From Bacillota bacterium (GTDB lineage Bacteria; Bacillota; Clostridia; Christensenellales; SZUA-584), in NCBI GenBank assembly GCA_023399095.1, contig JAEWQS010000100.1:1-54986 (forward strand): a stretch of 54,986 nucleotides of DNA, written 5' to 3'. Made by a program: the position numbers and the translations under genes. Below, piece by piece: positions 25,799-34,266 of the stretch. The notes beneath the pieces are model-generated. The model worked only from the letters and a program-made list of their open reading frames with translations. It made no database searches and was not told the DNA's origin. Numbering within the stretch: position 1 is the first letter of the stretch; each line of letters starts with the position of its first letter.

Positions 25799-26530
25799 AT
25801 GCTGGCAGTATTTAAAAAAGAGGTGTCTATTTATTTTCATACTTCCTTCGGCTATGTGTTCATGGGAATATTCCTGCTTCTCTCGGGAGTTGTTTTTTCA
25901 ATATACAACCTGTGGAGTGCTAAAGGGGACATATACGGAATGCTGGGAGTTTTGAACTATGTGTCTATAGTTATATTTCCGATTCTTACGATGAAACTTC
26001 TGGCTGAAGAAAAGAGAATGGCAACCGACCAGATTCTGTTTACCTCTCCAGTCTCTCTAAACTCGATTATCATTGGAAAATATTTAGCGGCGGTATTCGT
26101 ATACTTTGTCACTTTATGTGCCACAGGAGTATTTGCTGTGTTTATTATGATTTTCGGAAAGACATCCCTTGGGGCTATAGCAGGTTCTTACTTTGGGTTT
26201 GCACTTCTTGGAGCGGCCTATATAGCAATATGCCTTTTTGCTTCATCGCTGACCGACAGTCAGGTAACATCAGCTATTATAGGATTCGGTTTTCTTTTTG
26301 GGTTTATGATTATCGGATTGCTCACCAATGCCATTCCAATTGACTTTTTAAAGCGGTTTGTCTCTTGGTTTGCAATCCTCAGCAAGTATGAAGAGTTTTC
26401 CAATGGAATACTGAAGATTGGTCCTCTGGTATACTATCTGAGCTTTTCAGTTGGATTCGTGTTCCTAACAACAGTTGTGGTGAAAAACAGGCAGCAAGAC
26501 AAAGGGGGGAAGAACCATGCGAAAGATTGA
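25799..26530 (+). CDS. ABC-2 type permease (GldF-like)
   Basis: A 243-residue membrane protein with six hydrophobic helices. It starts MLAVFKKEVSIYFHTSFGYV, typical of GldF/ABC-2 permeases, and has the conserved cytoplasmic segment MKLLAEEKRMATDQILFTSPVS-like after helix 2. It begins three bases after the ATPase stop and overlaps the next gene by 14 bases, so the three are translated together. The transported substrate is unknown. Confidence 0.88.
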   Translation: MLAVFKKEVSIYFHTSFGYVFMGIFLLLSGVVFSIYNLWSAKGDIYGMLGVLNYVSIVIFPILTMKLLAEEKRMATDQILFTSPVSLNSIIIGKYLAAVFVYFVTLCATGVFAVFIMIFGKTSLGAIAGSYFGFALLGAAYIAICLFASSLTDSQVTSAIIGFGFLFGFMIIGLLTNAIPIDFLKRFVSWFAILSKYEEFSNGILKIGPLVYYLSFSVGFVFLTTVVVKNRQQDKGGKNHAKD

Positions 26531-27947
26531 ATTTAGGAAGTATAAGTACTTTTTAAAAAGACTAAATTCAGTCTTTATTGTCGTGGCGGTTATTGCCATT
26601 CTGTTTCTGGTCAATATTTTGGCCGACATGCTGCCATGGACCTATGACATGACTACGGAGAAAATCTTCACTCTATCCGAACAGACCACAGGTGTTCTTG
26701 ACACCATGGAGAACGAAGTGAATGTCGTGGCTTTCTTTGAAGAAGGCGGAGAAGACCAGATGGTGGAATCCCTTTTAGAGGAGTACCGCAAGTTTGGCAA
26801 AGGTTTAATTAAGGTTGAGTATGTTGATGCAGACAGGAACCCTGCAGTGGTTAAGAAGTATGATATAACTGATGAAGGTATTTCTAACGGCACAATTGTG
26901 TTTGAAAGTGATGGAAGAATAAAGAAGGTCAACAAATCTGACATCTATATCTTGAACGACTATGCTTATGGTAAAGCTTTCAATGGAGAACAGCAGTTCA
27001 CAGGAGCGATTATACATGTGATTTCCAAGAATCTTCCGAAGGTATATTTCCTGGAAGGTCACAGGGAACCTGATATCAATGGAGATCTTTCCAAGCTAAA
27101 GGCAAGGATTGAAGGAGAAGCGCATGTTGTTGAAAGCCTTAATATTTTAAAAACAGAATCAATTCCCGATGATGCGAATTCTATTGTTGTGGTATCTCCA
27201 AAAAAAGACTTAAGCGATAATGAAAAGGAAAAATTTGAGGAATATCTTACAAAGGGCGGGAGAGTCATTTTTCTGTTCGATATTATTGCAAAAGGCGAAC
27301 AACTTCCGAACTTCAACAGTCTTTTAAAAAGTTACGGCATACAGTACTCAAACAACTTCGTCGTGGAGGAAGACGGCAACAGCTTCTACGCCAATAATAA
27401 AATGTTTCTTGTGCCTTACTACAATATACAAAATAGCATCGTAGAGAAACTGAACGAAGACAGGTTATTTGTCCTTTTACCTTTCTCTAGCAATTTAGAA
27501 ATAATGAGCGAGATTGACAGGACGGTAACCGTTGAAACGCTTTTAGCGACTTCTGCCCAATCATGGATTAGGTATAATATTGATGACGCAGCACCAACCA
27601 AAACCGACGAGGATGAAGACGGGCCTGCAACTTTGGCTGTGGCCATTTCGAAGGACAATACCGACCTCAGATATGACGAAACCAAGATGATAGTCGTTGG
27701 TAATGCTAGGTTTATAGATAACGAATATATTGAGACCCAAGGAAACTTCAACTTTCTCATGAATGCTATGAACTGGGTTGAAGACAGAGACGAATCAATC
27801 GCGATCAGGCCTAAATCAATGAATACAAACAGTATGTTTGTAAAGGGAGAGCTGTATACAATAATTCTGATAGCATCAGTACTAATTATACCGATGATTG
27901 CATTTGTTACGGGCTTCATTGTGTGGATAAGAAGGCGATATCAATGA
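26517..27947 (+). CDS. GldG-family ABC transporter auxiliary protein
   Basis: A 476-residue membrane-anchored protein. A transmembrane helix at about 18-38 leads to a large external domain with the GldG/ABC_transp_aux pattern: TEKIFTLSEQT, then NVVAFFEEG, EYRKFGKGLIKVEYVD, KVYFLEGHREPDI and GGRVIFLFDI. A second helix lies near the C-terminus (about 448-470), followed by a basic cytoplasmic end. This family is always found with an ABC-2 permease and ATPase and is thought to be part of the membrane complex. It overlaps both neighbours. Confidence 0.85.
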   Translation: MRKIEFRKYKYFLKRLNSVFIVVAVIAILFLVNILADMLPWTYDMTTEKIFTLSEQTTGVLDTMENEVNVVAFFEEGGEDQMVESLLEEYRKFGKGLIKVEYVDADRNPAVVKKYDITDEGISNGTIVFESDGRIKKVNKSDIYILNDYAYGKAFNGEQQFTGAIIHVISKNLPKVYFLEGHREPDINGDLSKLKARIEGEAHVVESLNILKTESIPDDANSIVVVSPKKDLSDNEKEKFEEYLTKGGRVIFLFDIIAKGEQLPNFNSLLKSYGIQYSNNFVVEEDGNSFYANNKMFLVPYYNIQNSIVEKLNEDRLFVLLPFSSNLEIMSEIDRTVTVETLLATSAQSWIRYNIDDAAPTKTDEDEDGPATLAVAISKDNTDLRYDETKMIVVGNARFIDNEYIETQGNFNFLMNAMNWVEDRDESIAIRPKSMNTNSMFVKGELYTIILIASVLIIPMIAFVTGFIVWIRRRYQ

Positions 27948-29260
27948 AAAATATTCGGATTGCCATTATTCTTCTTATCGTTATAGCCATTATTGTCGGT
28001 TTGCTGGTGTACCTTAATAAGGAACAGCCATTAGCGCAAGACAAAACTCTTTACAATTACAAAAATAATGCGGTTGAGCAGATTCGCATTGTTTCGGAGA
28101 GCAATGAAGTATTGTTCGTTAAAAAACAAGACGAATGGGTTATGATTGAACCCAGACAGTATAATATTGATGCCGATGCACTGTACAGACTTGAAAACAG
28201 ACTGAAAGACTTTTTGGCATCAAGAATACTTGAAGAAAATACTGATGATCTGCAAAAATATGGGCTTGATAATCCAAAAGCAACAATCTCTTTCAAGCTC
28301 AATGACGGTACCGAAAACACTCTTTTGATAGGGGAAATGACTGCATCCAAGGTGCAATATTATGCGAAGGATTCTGCAAGGGAGCAAATTTATATTTTGG
28401 GCTCTTATGATGTTGAAAATTTTCTTGCACCTATCACTGAATTTAGGGACAGGTCAATACTCGAGGTAGATATCGGGTCCATAAACGCGGTTAGTATGGA
28501 TACAGGGGGAATTCGCGACTATAAGCTTGTTGGAGACGACTCAGGTACGTGGAAAATGAAGCAGCCCCTTGAGACCGATGCAAGGGGTGATGCCGTAGAC
28601 GAGATGCTGGGAGATATCCTCGAACTGAAGATAAAAGATTTTATTACTGACAATCTTGACGAAGCGAGCCTGTATGGGCTGGAAAAGCCCGCCTATACAA
28701 TGGAAATTGGAGATAGCAAACAAAATACACAGAAGATTTATTTCGGTAAGATCGATGAGGAAGAACAGGTTATATACATAAAGGTAGATGATTATGAGGA
28801 GGTTTATACTCTTTCTCTTGAGGTATTTGACCCTCGAAGGTTTAAAATCACGAATTTTTTGAATGAAGCGCCCCTTAGCGTGGCCATTGGGGATATAAAT
28901 AAGGTTACAATTATTGAGGATGACACCGTTGTTGATTTTAACAGAGATACTTCCAAAGCGGAAGATATATTCACCTGTGCTGGAGAAACGGTTAATCAGG
29001 AAGATTTTACAACTCTATATGTCAATATAATGGCTCTTACCGCTGAAGGTTATGATCCGGAAAATATTGGCGGAACCCCTGACCTGACGGTTATGCTCGA
29101 ACTTAGAGACAATGAGGAAATGATAAAAGTGGAATTCGTAAAAAGAGACGATTTATCCTATTTTATTATCATGAACGGGGAGCCAAGACCGTTCTATATT
29201 GGCGAGAGAAAGATAGATTTGATTAAAAAGTGGCGGGATAGAATTTTGGAAGGTATATAG
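27944..29260 (+). CDS. DUF4340-domain membrane-anchored protein
   Basis: A 438-residue protein with a single N-terminal helix (about 5-25) and a repetitive external part. The two DUF4340 modules are recognisable from recurring YGLDNPKATISF-like and YGLEKPAYTMEI-like segments and LLIGEMT / IYFGKID strands. It always accompanies GldG-type proteins. ATG 27944 overlaps the GldG stop as ATGA, with AAGAAGGCG upstream; an earlier GTG is possible. It is the last gene of the exporter operon; its role is unknown. Confidence 0.85.
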   Translation: MKNIRIAIILLIVIAIIVGLLVYLNKEQPLAQDKTLYNYKNNAVEQIRIVSESNEVLFVKKQDEWVMIEPRQYNIDADALYRLENRLKDFLASRILEENTDDLQKYGLDNPKATISFKLNDGTENTLLIGEMTASKVQYYAKDSAREQIYILGSYDVENFLAPITEFRDRSILEVDIGSINAVSMDTGGIRDYKLVGDDSGTWKMKQPLETDARGDAVDEMLGDILELKIKDFITDNLDEASLYGLEKPAYTMEIGDSKQNTQKIYFGKIDEEEQVIYIKVDDYEEVYTLSLEVFDPRRFKITNFLNEAPLSVAIGDINKVTIIEDDTVVDFNRDTSKAEDIFTCAGETVNQEDFTTLYVNIMALTAEGYDPENIGGTPDLTVMLELRDNEEMIKVEFVKRDDLSYFIIMNGEPRPFYIGERKIDLIKKWRDRILEGI

Positions 29261-29425
29261 ACGGATTACTGTGAGAAAAGTATTATGAATCCGAAGGAAT
29301 AGCCTAGCTTGGTGGGAATTGTGTTTTTATAACAAGCTGACGGTAAAAAAATCAGGTCGCCAAACGATATGAATAACTGATGCAATACAAATGCCACGAG
29401 CCAAATTCTATTAACAGAATTGTTT

Positions 29426-29439
29426 TAGAAGCGCTTTCA
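29426..29439. promoter_or_regulatory. cre-like (CcpA/LacI-family) operator candidate
   Basis: TAGAAGCGCTTTCA matches the catabolite-responsive element consensus TGnAArCGnwwwCA with one mismatch and has a palindromic AAGCGCTT core. It lies between the DUF4340 gene and the orphan sugar-binding protein gene, upstream of a terminator. Confidence 0.4.
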
Positions 29440-29462
29440 AAGAGTGAGCGGGAATAAAAATC

Positions 29463-29509
29463 AAGTCCCTGGAAAGTCCTGTATAAATAAAGACTTTGGG
29501 GGACTTTTT
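29463..29509 (+). terminator. Rho-independent terminator after the exporter operon
   Basis: Outer stem AAGTCCC / GGGACTT and inner stem AAAGTC / GACTTT are followed by a run of T. It ends transcription about 200 bases after the DUF4340 gene. Confidence 0.75.
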
Positions 29510-29797
29510 CTATTTAGAACATTGAAAGTACATATTTTGGGAGGACAACGCGGCGTTTTCTGCATTATCTCTATTATTTTTATTGTTTATATTATTTTTG
29601 TGTAGTTTAATATATATTCAAATAGTTTATCAATAATTATGATCATAAGCATCTTAGGCTTGGCTATTCCTGCTATCTTGTTGGGTGTATCATTTACTAA
29701 AAATGTTATCGGTATGTTTTACAAGTAGATGGAAGATAATTATTCTCAATTGTACACAACAAGTCTAAGACATTTTAAACTACTTAAGGAGAATAAA
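29510..29797. other. A+T-rich spacer before the orphan binding protein
   Basis: Very A+T-rich, with no clear promoter. A short frame at 29639-29728 would encode 29 hydrophobic residues but has no ribosome site. It may be the worn end of a membrane-protein gene; I do not call it. Confidence 0.3.
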
Positions 29798-30835
29798 ATG
29801 TTGGTTATAAGGAAGACAGTTGTCATTTTACTTGGGCTAACGATGCTATTCGCGTTTGCCGGATGCGGATCTGCCGACCCGGCTGTACAAAGCACGATTT
29901 CACAAGAGGCTGTCGATAATAACCTAACATCTGATACCAGTCTTATTTACGTTGGTTTCATACAGGTTGGCGCAGAGTCTGACTGGCGAATGGCTAACAC
30001 CAATTCGATGAAAGAGACCTTCACAGAAGAAAAGGGATATCAGTTTGAAATGGTCGATGCTCAGCAGCAAACAACGAAACAGATCACAGCTATCCGTGAC
30101 TTTATTCAGAAAGGCGTTGACTATATAATTCTTGCTCCTAATACCGAAACTGGTTGGGATACGGCCCTCACCGAAGCGAAGGACGCTGGAATACCTGTTA
30201 TCATCGTTGACCGTATGATCGATACAGATGATGAAAGCTTGTATGCAGCGTGGATCGGTTCTGACTTTTTTCAGGAAGGGCGGGACGGCGTGAAAGCTCT
30301 TGAGAAGATCCTTGCGGACAAGGGAGTTACAGATGAGGATACCGTCAATATGGTCACGCTTCAGGGGACTATCGGTTCTTCCGCTCAGATCGGACGCACG
30401 CAAGGATTTGAGGAAGGCTGTGCCAAGCATCCCAACTGGAACATGCTTGACAGACAGTCTGGTGACTTTACTCAAGAGAGAGGACAAGAGGTCATGGAGG
30501 CTATGCTTAAGTCCTTTGAGGATATCGATGTCGTTATTTCCGAAAACGACAATATGACATTTGGTGCGATAGCTGCTATTGAGGCAGCTGGCAAGACTTG
30601 CGGACCCGATGGCGAAATTATCATTGTGGACTGGGATGGCAGCAAGAAAGCCTTCCAGTATATGATCGACGGAAAAATTAATGTTATCGTGGAATGCAAC
30701 CCTTTGCATGGTCCCCGCGTTGAAGAATTGATCAAGGCTCTTCAGGTCGGTGAGCCGGTCGACAAGAAATCATATGTTACTGAACAGACCTTTTGGCCTG
30801 ACCAAGCCGCCAAATTGAAAGAATCGAGATTCTAG
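29798..30835 (+). CDS. Orphan sugar-binding lipoprotein (YtfQ/galactofuranose-type)
   Basis: A 345-residue type I binding protein. A signal peptide with lipobox FAGC (Cys about residue 23) leads to a mature domain starting YVGFIQVGAESDWRMANT, a hallmark of the YtfQ-like galactofuranose/galactose group. It continues with FIQKGVDYIILAPNTE, an IPVIIVDR strand and ECNPLHGPRVEELI near the end. Ser-Asp-Trp-Arg near the start is where this group contacts sugar. ATG 29798 has TTAAGGAG seven bases upstream. No ATPase or permease follows; instead a membrane GGDEF/HD-GYP receptor begins 95 bases downstream. That suggests it presents sugar to the receptor, or shares the upstream RbsA/RbsC. Confidence 0.88.
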   Translation: MLVIRKTVVILLGLTMLFAFAGCGSADPAVQSTISQEAVDNNLTSDTSLIYVGFIQVGAESDWRMANTNSMKETFTEEKGYQFEMVDAQQQTTKQITAIRDFIQKGVDYIILAPNTETGWDTALTEAKDAGIPVIIVDRMIDTDDESLYAAWIGSDFFQEGRDGVKALEKILADKGVTDEDTVNMVTLQGTIGSSAQIGRTQGFEEGCAKHPNWNMLDRQSGDFTQERGQEVMEAMLKSFEDIDVVISENDNMTFGAIAAIEAAGKTCGPDGEIIIVDWDGSKKAFQYMIDGKINVIVECNPLHGPRVEELIKALQVGEPVDKKSYVTEQTFWPDQAAKLKESRF

Positions 30836-30869
30836 TGAATCATCGTGTGCAGATAGTATGGTTAATAAT

Positions 30870-30887
30870 GCCAAACGAATGTTTGGC
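30870..30887 (+). repeat. Short hairpin between the binding protein and the receptor gene
   Basis: GCCAAAC-gaat-GTTTGGC is perfect and sits 44 bases before the receptor start. Without a T-run it is unlikely to terminate fully, so the two genes can be cotranscribed. Confidence 0.45.
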
Positions 30888-30930
30888 AGGCGCGAATCCA
30901 ATTGCCTGATAAAGGGCAGAGAGGATTGTC

Positions 30931-33228
30931 ATGCTAAGAGAATTTAGATATAAGATCCGAGATTTTTTTGGGCATTTAAGGCTGGCTCGTAAAATACAGC
31001 TGCTGCTTCTTTTTATAATACTGCCTTTGATGATCCTCTTCGTCGTATTTTTACTGAATGTTTATAACTATAATCAGAAGTACGATAAAATCATTGCGAA
31101 TGCCGCTGAGGCTGCCAGATTCAGTATTGATTTTAAAGAGGACTTCGATTATCAGATTTATCTGATCATTGCCGGCCACTCCACAGTTGAGGAAATAGAC
31201 CCATATAGCACAATAGAAGATGCGCGTATGATTACACAGGATCTGATGAATAATACCAGCCTGAATGACAATAAAAGACGTGCTGAAAGCATCATGAAAC
31301 TGCTTAACAACTTAGAGAAATATGTAAAGCAAATTGAGTATAACAAGGAAGTTGGCGGACATTATTATGACAATATTGCGATATGGGAAAACGACGTTCA
31401 AATAATTACAGGATTGATCCAGTCTGATGTATATGAATACAGCTATTACATCACCAAAGAAATGGATGCGGTGCGTGAGCAGGTTTCCAACGCTCTGGGG
31501 AGAATTACGCTAGTCAGTTCAATTTTCTTTGCCGCGCTGACTTTTATCGCGATTTTTTTGTCGGTTGTGATTCCTAATAGTATTGCCAAACCAATATCGC
31601 ATCTTCATGATGTGACAAGCCAGGTCGCACAGCTGCTTAGACCCATTGGCAGCATGATAAAGGTGACCAAGCAGCTTTCCGAAGACGAGCCTCAAAGAAA
31701 TGACGAAATTGGGGAGCTGTCCAGCTCATATAATGAAATGGCGAATGCCGTATACACTCTTGTCAATAATCTCGAAGAGAAAGTCAAGGAAAGAACAATA
31801 GACCTGATAACAGCTAATGATGCCTTGGAAGAATACAAAGACAAACTTCAACTTATTCTTGATTCGACAGTCGAGGCTATATTTGGCAGCGATAAAAATG
31901 GGAACTGCACTTTTTGCAACGCAAGCTGTATAAGAATGCTGGGGTACGAGAGTCAGAATGATCTGCTTGGGCGGAATATGCATAGTTTGATTCATCATAG
32001 CCGAAAGGACGGATCTGCGATTTTAACAGAGGACTGTGAAATACACAGAACACTAGTAACCGGAATTGGAAAGCAGTGTGAGGATGAAGTGTTTTGGCGG
32101 TCAGATGGGACTTTTTTTGATGCTGTCTATTATTCTTATCCGCAATTCAAAAATGGGGAGATCGTCGGTGGTGTCGTCACATTTATGGATAATACGGAAA
32201 GAAAGAGAACCGAGGAACATATTAAGTATTTAAGCTGTCATGATTCACTGACGGGGCTTTATAACAGAACGCACTTTGAAGAGACATTAAAAACAATCGA
32301 CAACAAAAAGAACATACCCATATCCATTATATTTGGAGACCTAAATGGACTTAAGCTTACCAATGATATTTTTGGACATACGGCCGGAGACGAGTTGATT
32401 AAAAGGTCGGCAAAAATACTAAAAGACGTATGCCGTAATGAAGACATTGTGGCAAGAGTCGGCGGAGATGAGTTTATTATCATTTTACCAAACACAGATA
32501 AACCTGTTGCACAGAACATTGTGCAAAGAATTCAAAATGAGTTTGTAAAAGAAAAGCTTTCCGCTATTAAATGCAGCATGTCTTTGGGATATGACACGAA
32601 AACATCATCAAAAATCGCTATTGAAAGAATTTTGGAAAATGCCGAGAACAGCATGTATAAAGAAAAGACAAATAACCGCAAAACAATTAATGAGCAAATG
32701 ATTGAAACAATAGTGGAAACGCTGCATGAGAGAAACCCTGAAGAACACCACCATGCTGAAGCTGTGAGTCAGCTGGTACAAGATTTAGGTAAAGAGCTTA
32801 AATTGAGTGAAGTTGAAATAAACAGACTAAAAAAAGCTGGATTTCTTCATGATATCGGAAAGGTCGTTGAGATAGAAGATAAAACAAGAAATTATGAAGA
32901 GGGTGAAGGGCAGAACAAGATATATCAGCATGCCGTTGTGGGTTTTCGCATACTAAACCTTTTTGACGACACATTGGATATAGCAAATATCGTTTACAGT
33001 CATCATGAACAATGGAATGGGAGTGGGTATCCCAAAGGCCTTAAATCTGAGAGCATCCCTTTGCTTGCAAGGATAATTGCGATTGTTGAAGCTTATGATC
33101 GGTTGGTAGAAAAAAAGATAATGACACTTCAAGAGGCTTTGGAGCATATCTCTGCACAAGGAGGGAGCAAGTTTGATCCTGTTATTGTGGAAATATTTAT
33201 ACGGATGATACAAAACAAAATGCAATAA
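30931..33228 (+). CDS. Membrane receptor with HAMP, PAS, GGDEF and HD-GYP domains (c-di-GMP turnover)
   Basis: A 765-residue bifunctional regulator. Helix 1 is at about 22-44, an extracytoplasmic helical sensor of about 145 residues follows, and helix 2 is at 192-214. Then come HAMP (215-280), a coiled linker, PAS (302-425), GGDEF (433-580) and HD-GYP (590-760). The GGDEF signature is intact (511-515) and an I-site RNED (502-505) is present, so feedback-inhibited c-di-GMP synthesis is expected. HD-GYP residues are largely kept: HD 640-641, HHE 691-693 and GYP 699-701. At the usual late metal ligand Asp there is Glu720 (VEAYD). GAGAGGATT precedes ATG 30931. It directly follows the orphan sugar-binding lipoprotein, a likely partner. 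Confidence 0.9.
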   Translation: MLREFRYKIRDFFGHLRLARKIQLLLLFIILPLMILFVVFLLNVYNYNQKYDKIIANAAEAARFSIDFKEDFDYQIYLIIAGHSTVEEIDPYSTIEDARMITQDLMNNTSLNDNKRRAESIMKLLNNLEKYVKQIEYNKEVGGHYYDNIAIWENDVQIITGLIQSDVYEYSYYITKEMDAVREQVSNALGRITLVSSIFFAALTFIAIFLSVVIPNSIAKPISHLHDVTSQVAQLLRPIGSMIKVTKQLSEDEPQRNDEIGELSSSYNEMANAVYTLVNNLEEKVKERTIDLITANDALEEYKDKLQLILDSTVEAIFGSDKNGNCTFCNASCIRMLGYESQNDLLGRNMHSLIHHSRKDGSAILTEDCEIHRTLVTGIGKQCEDEVFWRSDGTFFDAVYYSYPQFKNGEIVGGVVTFMDNTERKRTEEHIKYLSCHDSLTGLYNRTHFEETLKTIDNKKNIPISIIFGDLNGLKLTNDIFGHTAGDELIKRSAKILKDVCRNEDIVARVGGDEFIIILPNTDKPVAQNIVQRIQNEFVKEKLSAIKCSMSLGYDTKTSSKIAIERILENAENSMYKEKTNNRKTINEQMIETIVETLHERNPEEHHHAEAVSQLVQDLGKELKLSEVEINRLKKAGFLHDIGKVVEIEDKTRNYEEGEGQNKIYQHAVVGFRILNLFDDTLDIANIVYSHHEQWNGSGYPKGLKSESIPLLARIIAIVEAYDRLVEKKIMTLQEALEHISAQGGSKFDPVIVEIFIRMIQNKMQ

Positions 33229-33431
33229 ATGTTTTGACAAAATAAATGTAAACATAGTAATATACAGATTATCTTAATACCGAAAGGACATTGTCTGCAA
33301 TGATTGATCCAATCTATCACTAGTTTTCAAATGAAGTGTATAGCGTAGGGCTGTTAATACAGCCTTGATTATTGTACGTTTGATTAATAGTGAATAGTGG
33401 ATAAGTTGTGTGGAAATGTTTGATTTACAGC

Positions 33432-33455
33432 ACACACTATTTGGGTGTGTTTTTT
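33432..33455 (+). terminator. Rho-independent terminator after the receptor gene
   Basis: ACACAC / GTGTGT with a seven-base loop runs into six T residues. It separates the receptor from the cysteine-rich protein gene. Confidence 0.7.
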
Positions 33456-33500
33456 CATCACTTCTTAAACCGCTGCAAAAAAAGTTAAGAAAGAGGTTTA

Positions 33501-34043
33501 ATGATGTTTGATATTAGAAAAATTCAAGAGCAGGTTATTTATTGTGCCATAAAAGCGGCCAGCAACGATGATACAGCTGCAAAGATTGTGTATGGGGAAC
33601 ATGAGACTGAGGACAATGCGACATGGGTAAAATCCACCATGAACAGACTGGAAAGTCACTTTGACAGGCCTGCCGTTAAGCAGATCAGAATGAACTGCCA
33701 ATGCGGATATGCGATGGATGAAAAACTGGCATTGTTGAAGGAACTCATGGAGATATCTTCTAATCTGGAGGAATTTGCGAATCAGGAAAAAGCAAAGACG
33801 GCTGGTCTTTCATCCGCAAATGGGGAGATCTATCTGCAATTTCCGTTTTGCCCATGTCCGATGCTGGCCGATGTTCATAAACTGGATACGGATACATGGT
33901 GCCAATGCACGACGGGATATAGCAAAGTGCTTTTCGAGAAAGCGTTTGGCTGTGAAGTCGATGTCGAGCTGTTGAAAAGCATAAAAATGGGCAACGATAT
34001 ATGTCTTATGAAGATCATTCCCCGTGATTCTGTTTGGAAATAG
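33501..34043 (+). CDS. Cysteine-rich protein, DUF6144-like (tentative)
   Basis: A 180-residue soluble protein with clustered cysteines: CQCG near residue 55, CPCP near 115 and WCQC near 134. A following segment (YSKVLFEKAFGCEVDVELLKS) looks like the end of a V4R-like or DUF6144-type ligand-binding domain, then GNDICLMKI. Paired cysteines suggest a bound metal or redox switch, but I cannot name a function. Two ATGs overlap at 33501 and 33504; the second is better spaced from AAAGAGG. It is flanked by terminators on both sides and so is its own transcription unit. Confidence 0.72.
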   Translation: MMFDIRKIQEQVIYCAIKAASNDDTAAKIVYGEHETEDNATWVKSTMNRLESHFDRPAVKQIRMNCQCGYAMDEKLALLKELMEISSNLEEFANQEKAKTAGLSSANGEIYLQFPFCPCPMLADVHKLDTDTWCQCTTGYSKVLFEKAFGCEVDVELLKSIKMGNDICLMKIIPRDSVWK

Positions 34044-34077
34044 GCAAAGCAATAGAATACGATTTAGCTCAACTAAG

Positions 34078-34106
34078 AAAAGCGGCCTTTAATTAGGTCG
34101 CTTTTA
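34078..34106. terminator. Terminator hairpin after the cysteine-rich gene
   Basis: AAAAGCG-g-CCT / AGG-t-CGCTTTT with a short A+T loop. The A and T ends suit use in both directions, toward the convergent pgcA gene too. Confidence 0.6.
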
Positions 34107-34259
34107 GCTTGTCGAAAAACCTACCGGTTTCCGCCGGTTTACCGGTTTTGCTTTTTCCTCGAACTCCAAACTGCGCAAAACTTCCCGGGGTCCCCAAAAG
34201 TTAGCTTTTGGGGTGGAGCCATGGTGTGGGCTGCGCAGGTGCAACCCGTCATGTCCAAG
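34107..34259 (+). repeat. Dispersed ~120-150 bp repeat, copy 2, with hairpin insert
   Basis: Starts gcttgtcgaaaaacctaccg and follows the block order of 1886-2005. Inside, a perfect 9-bp hairpin ccccaaaag-ttag-cttttgggg (34192-34213) replaces a shorter stretch of copy 1. A decayed relative of this hairpin is at 450-483. The copy sits exactly in the ~220-base gap between convergent genes. Confidence 0.65.
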
Positions 34260-34266
34260 AACAAAA

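Noticed and set aside
29639..29728. Short frame of 29 hydrophobic residues
   Set aside because: No ribosome site and an A+T-rich setting; could be a gene remnant, but there is too little to call.
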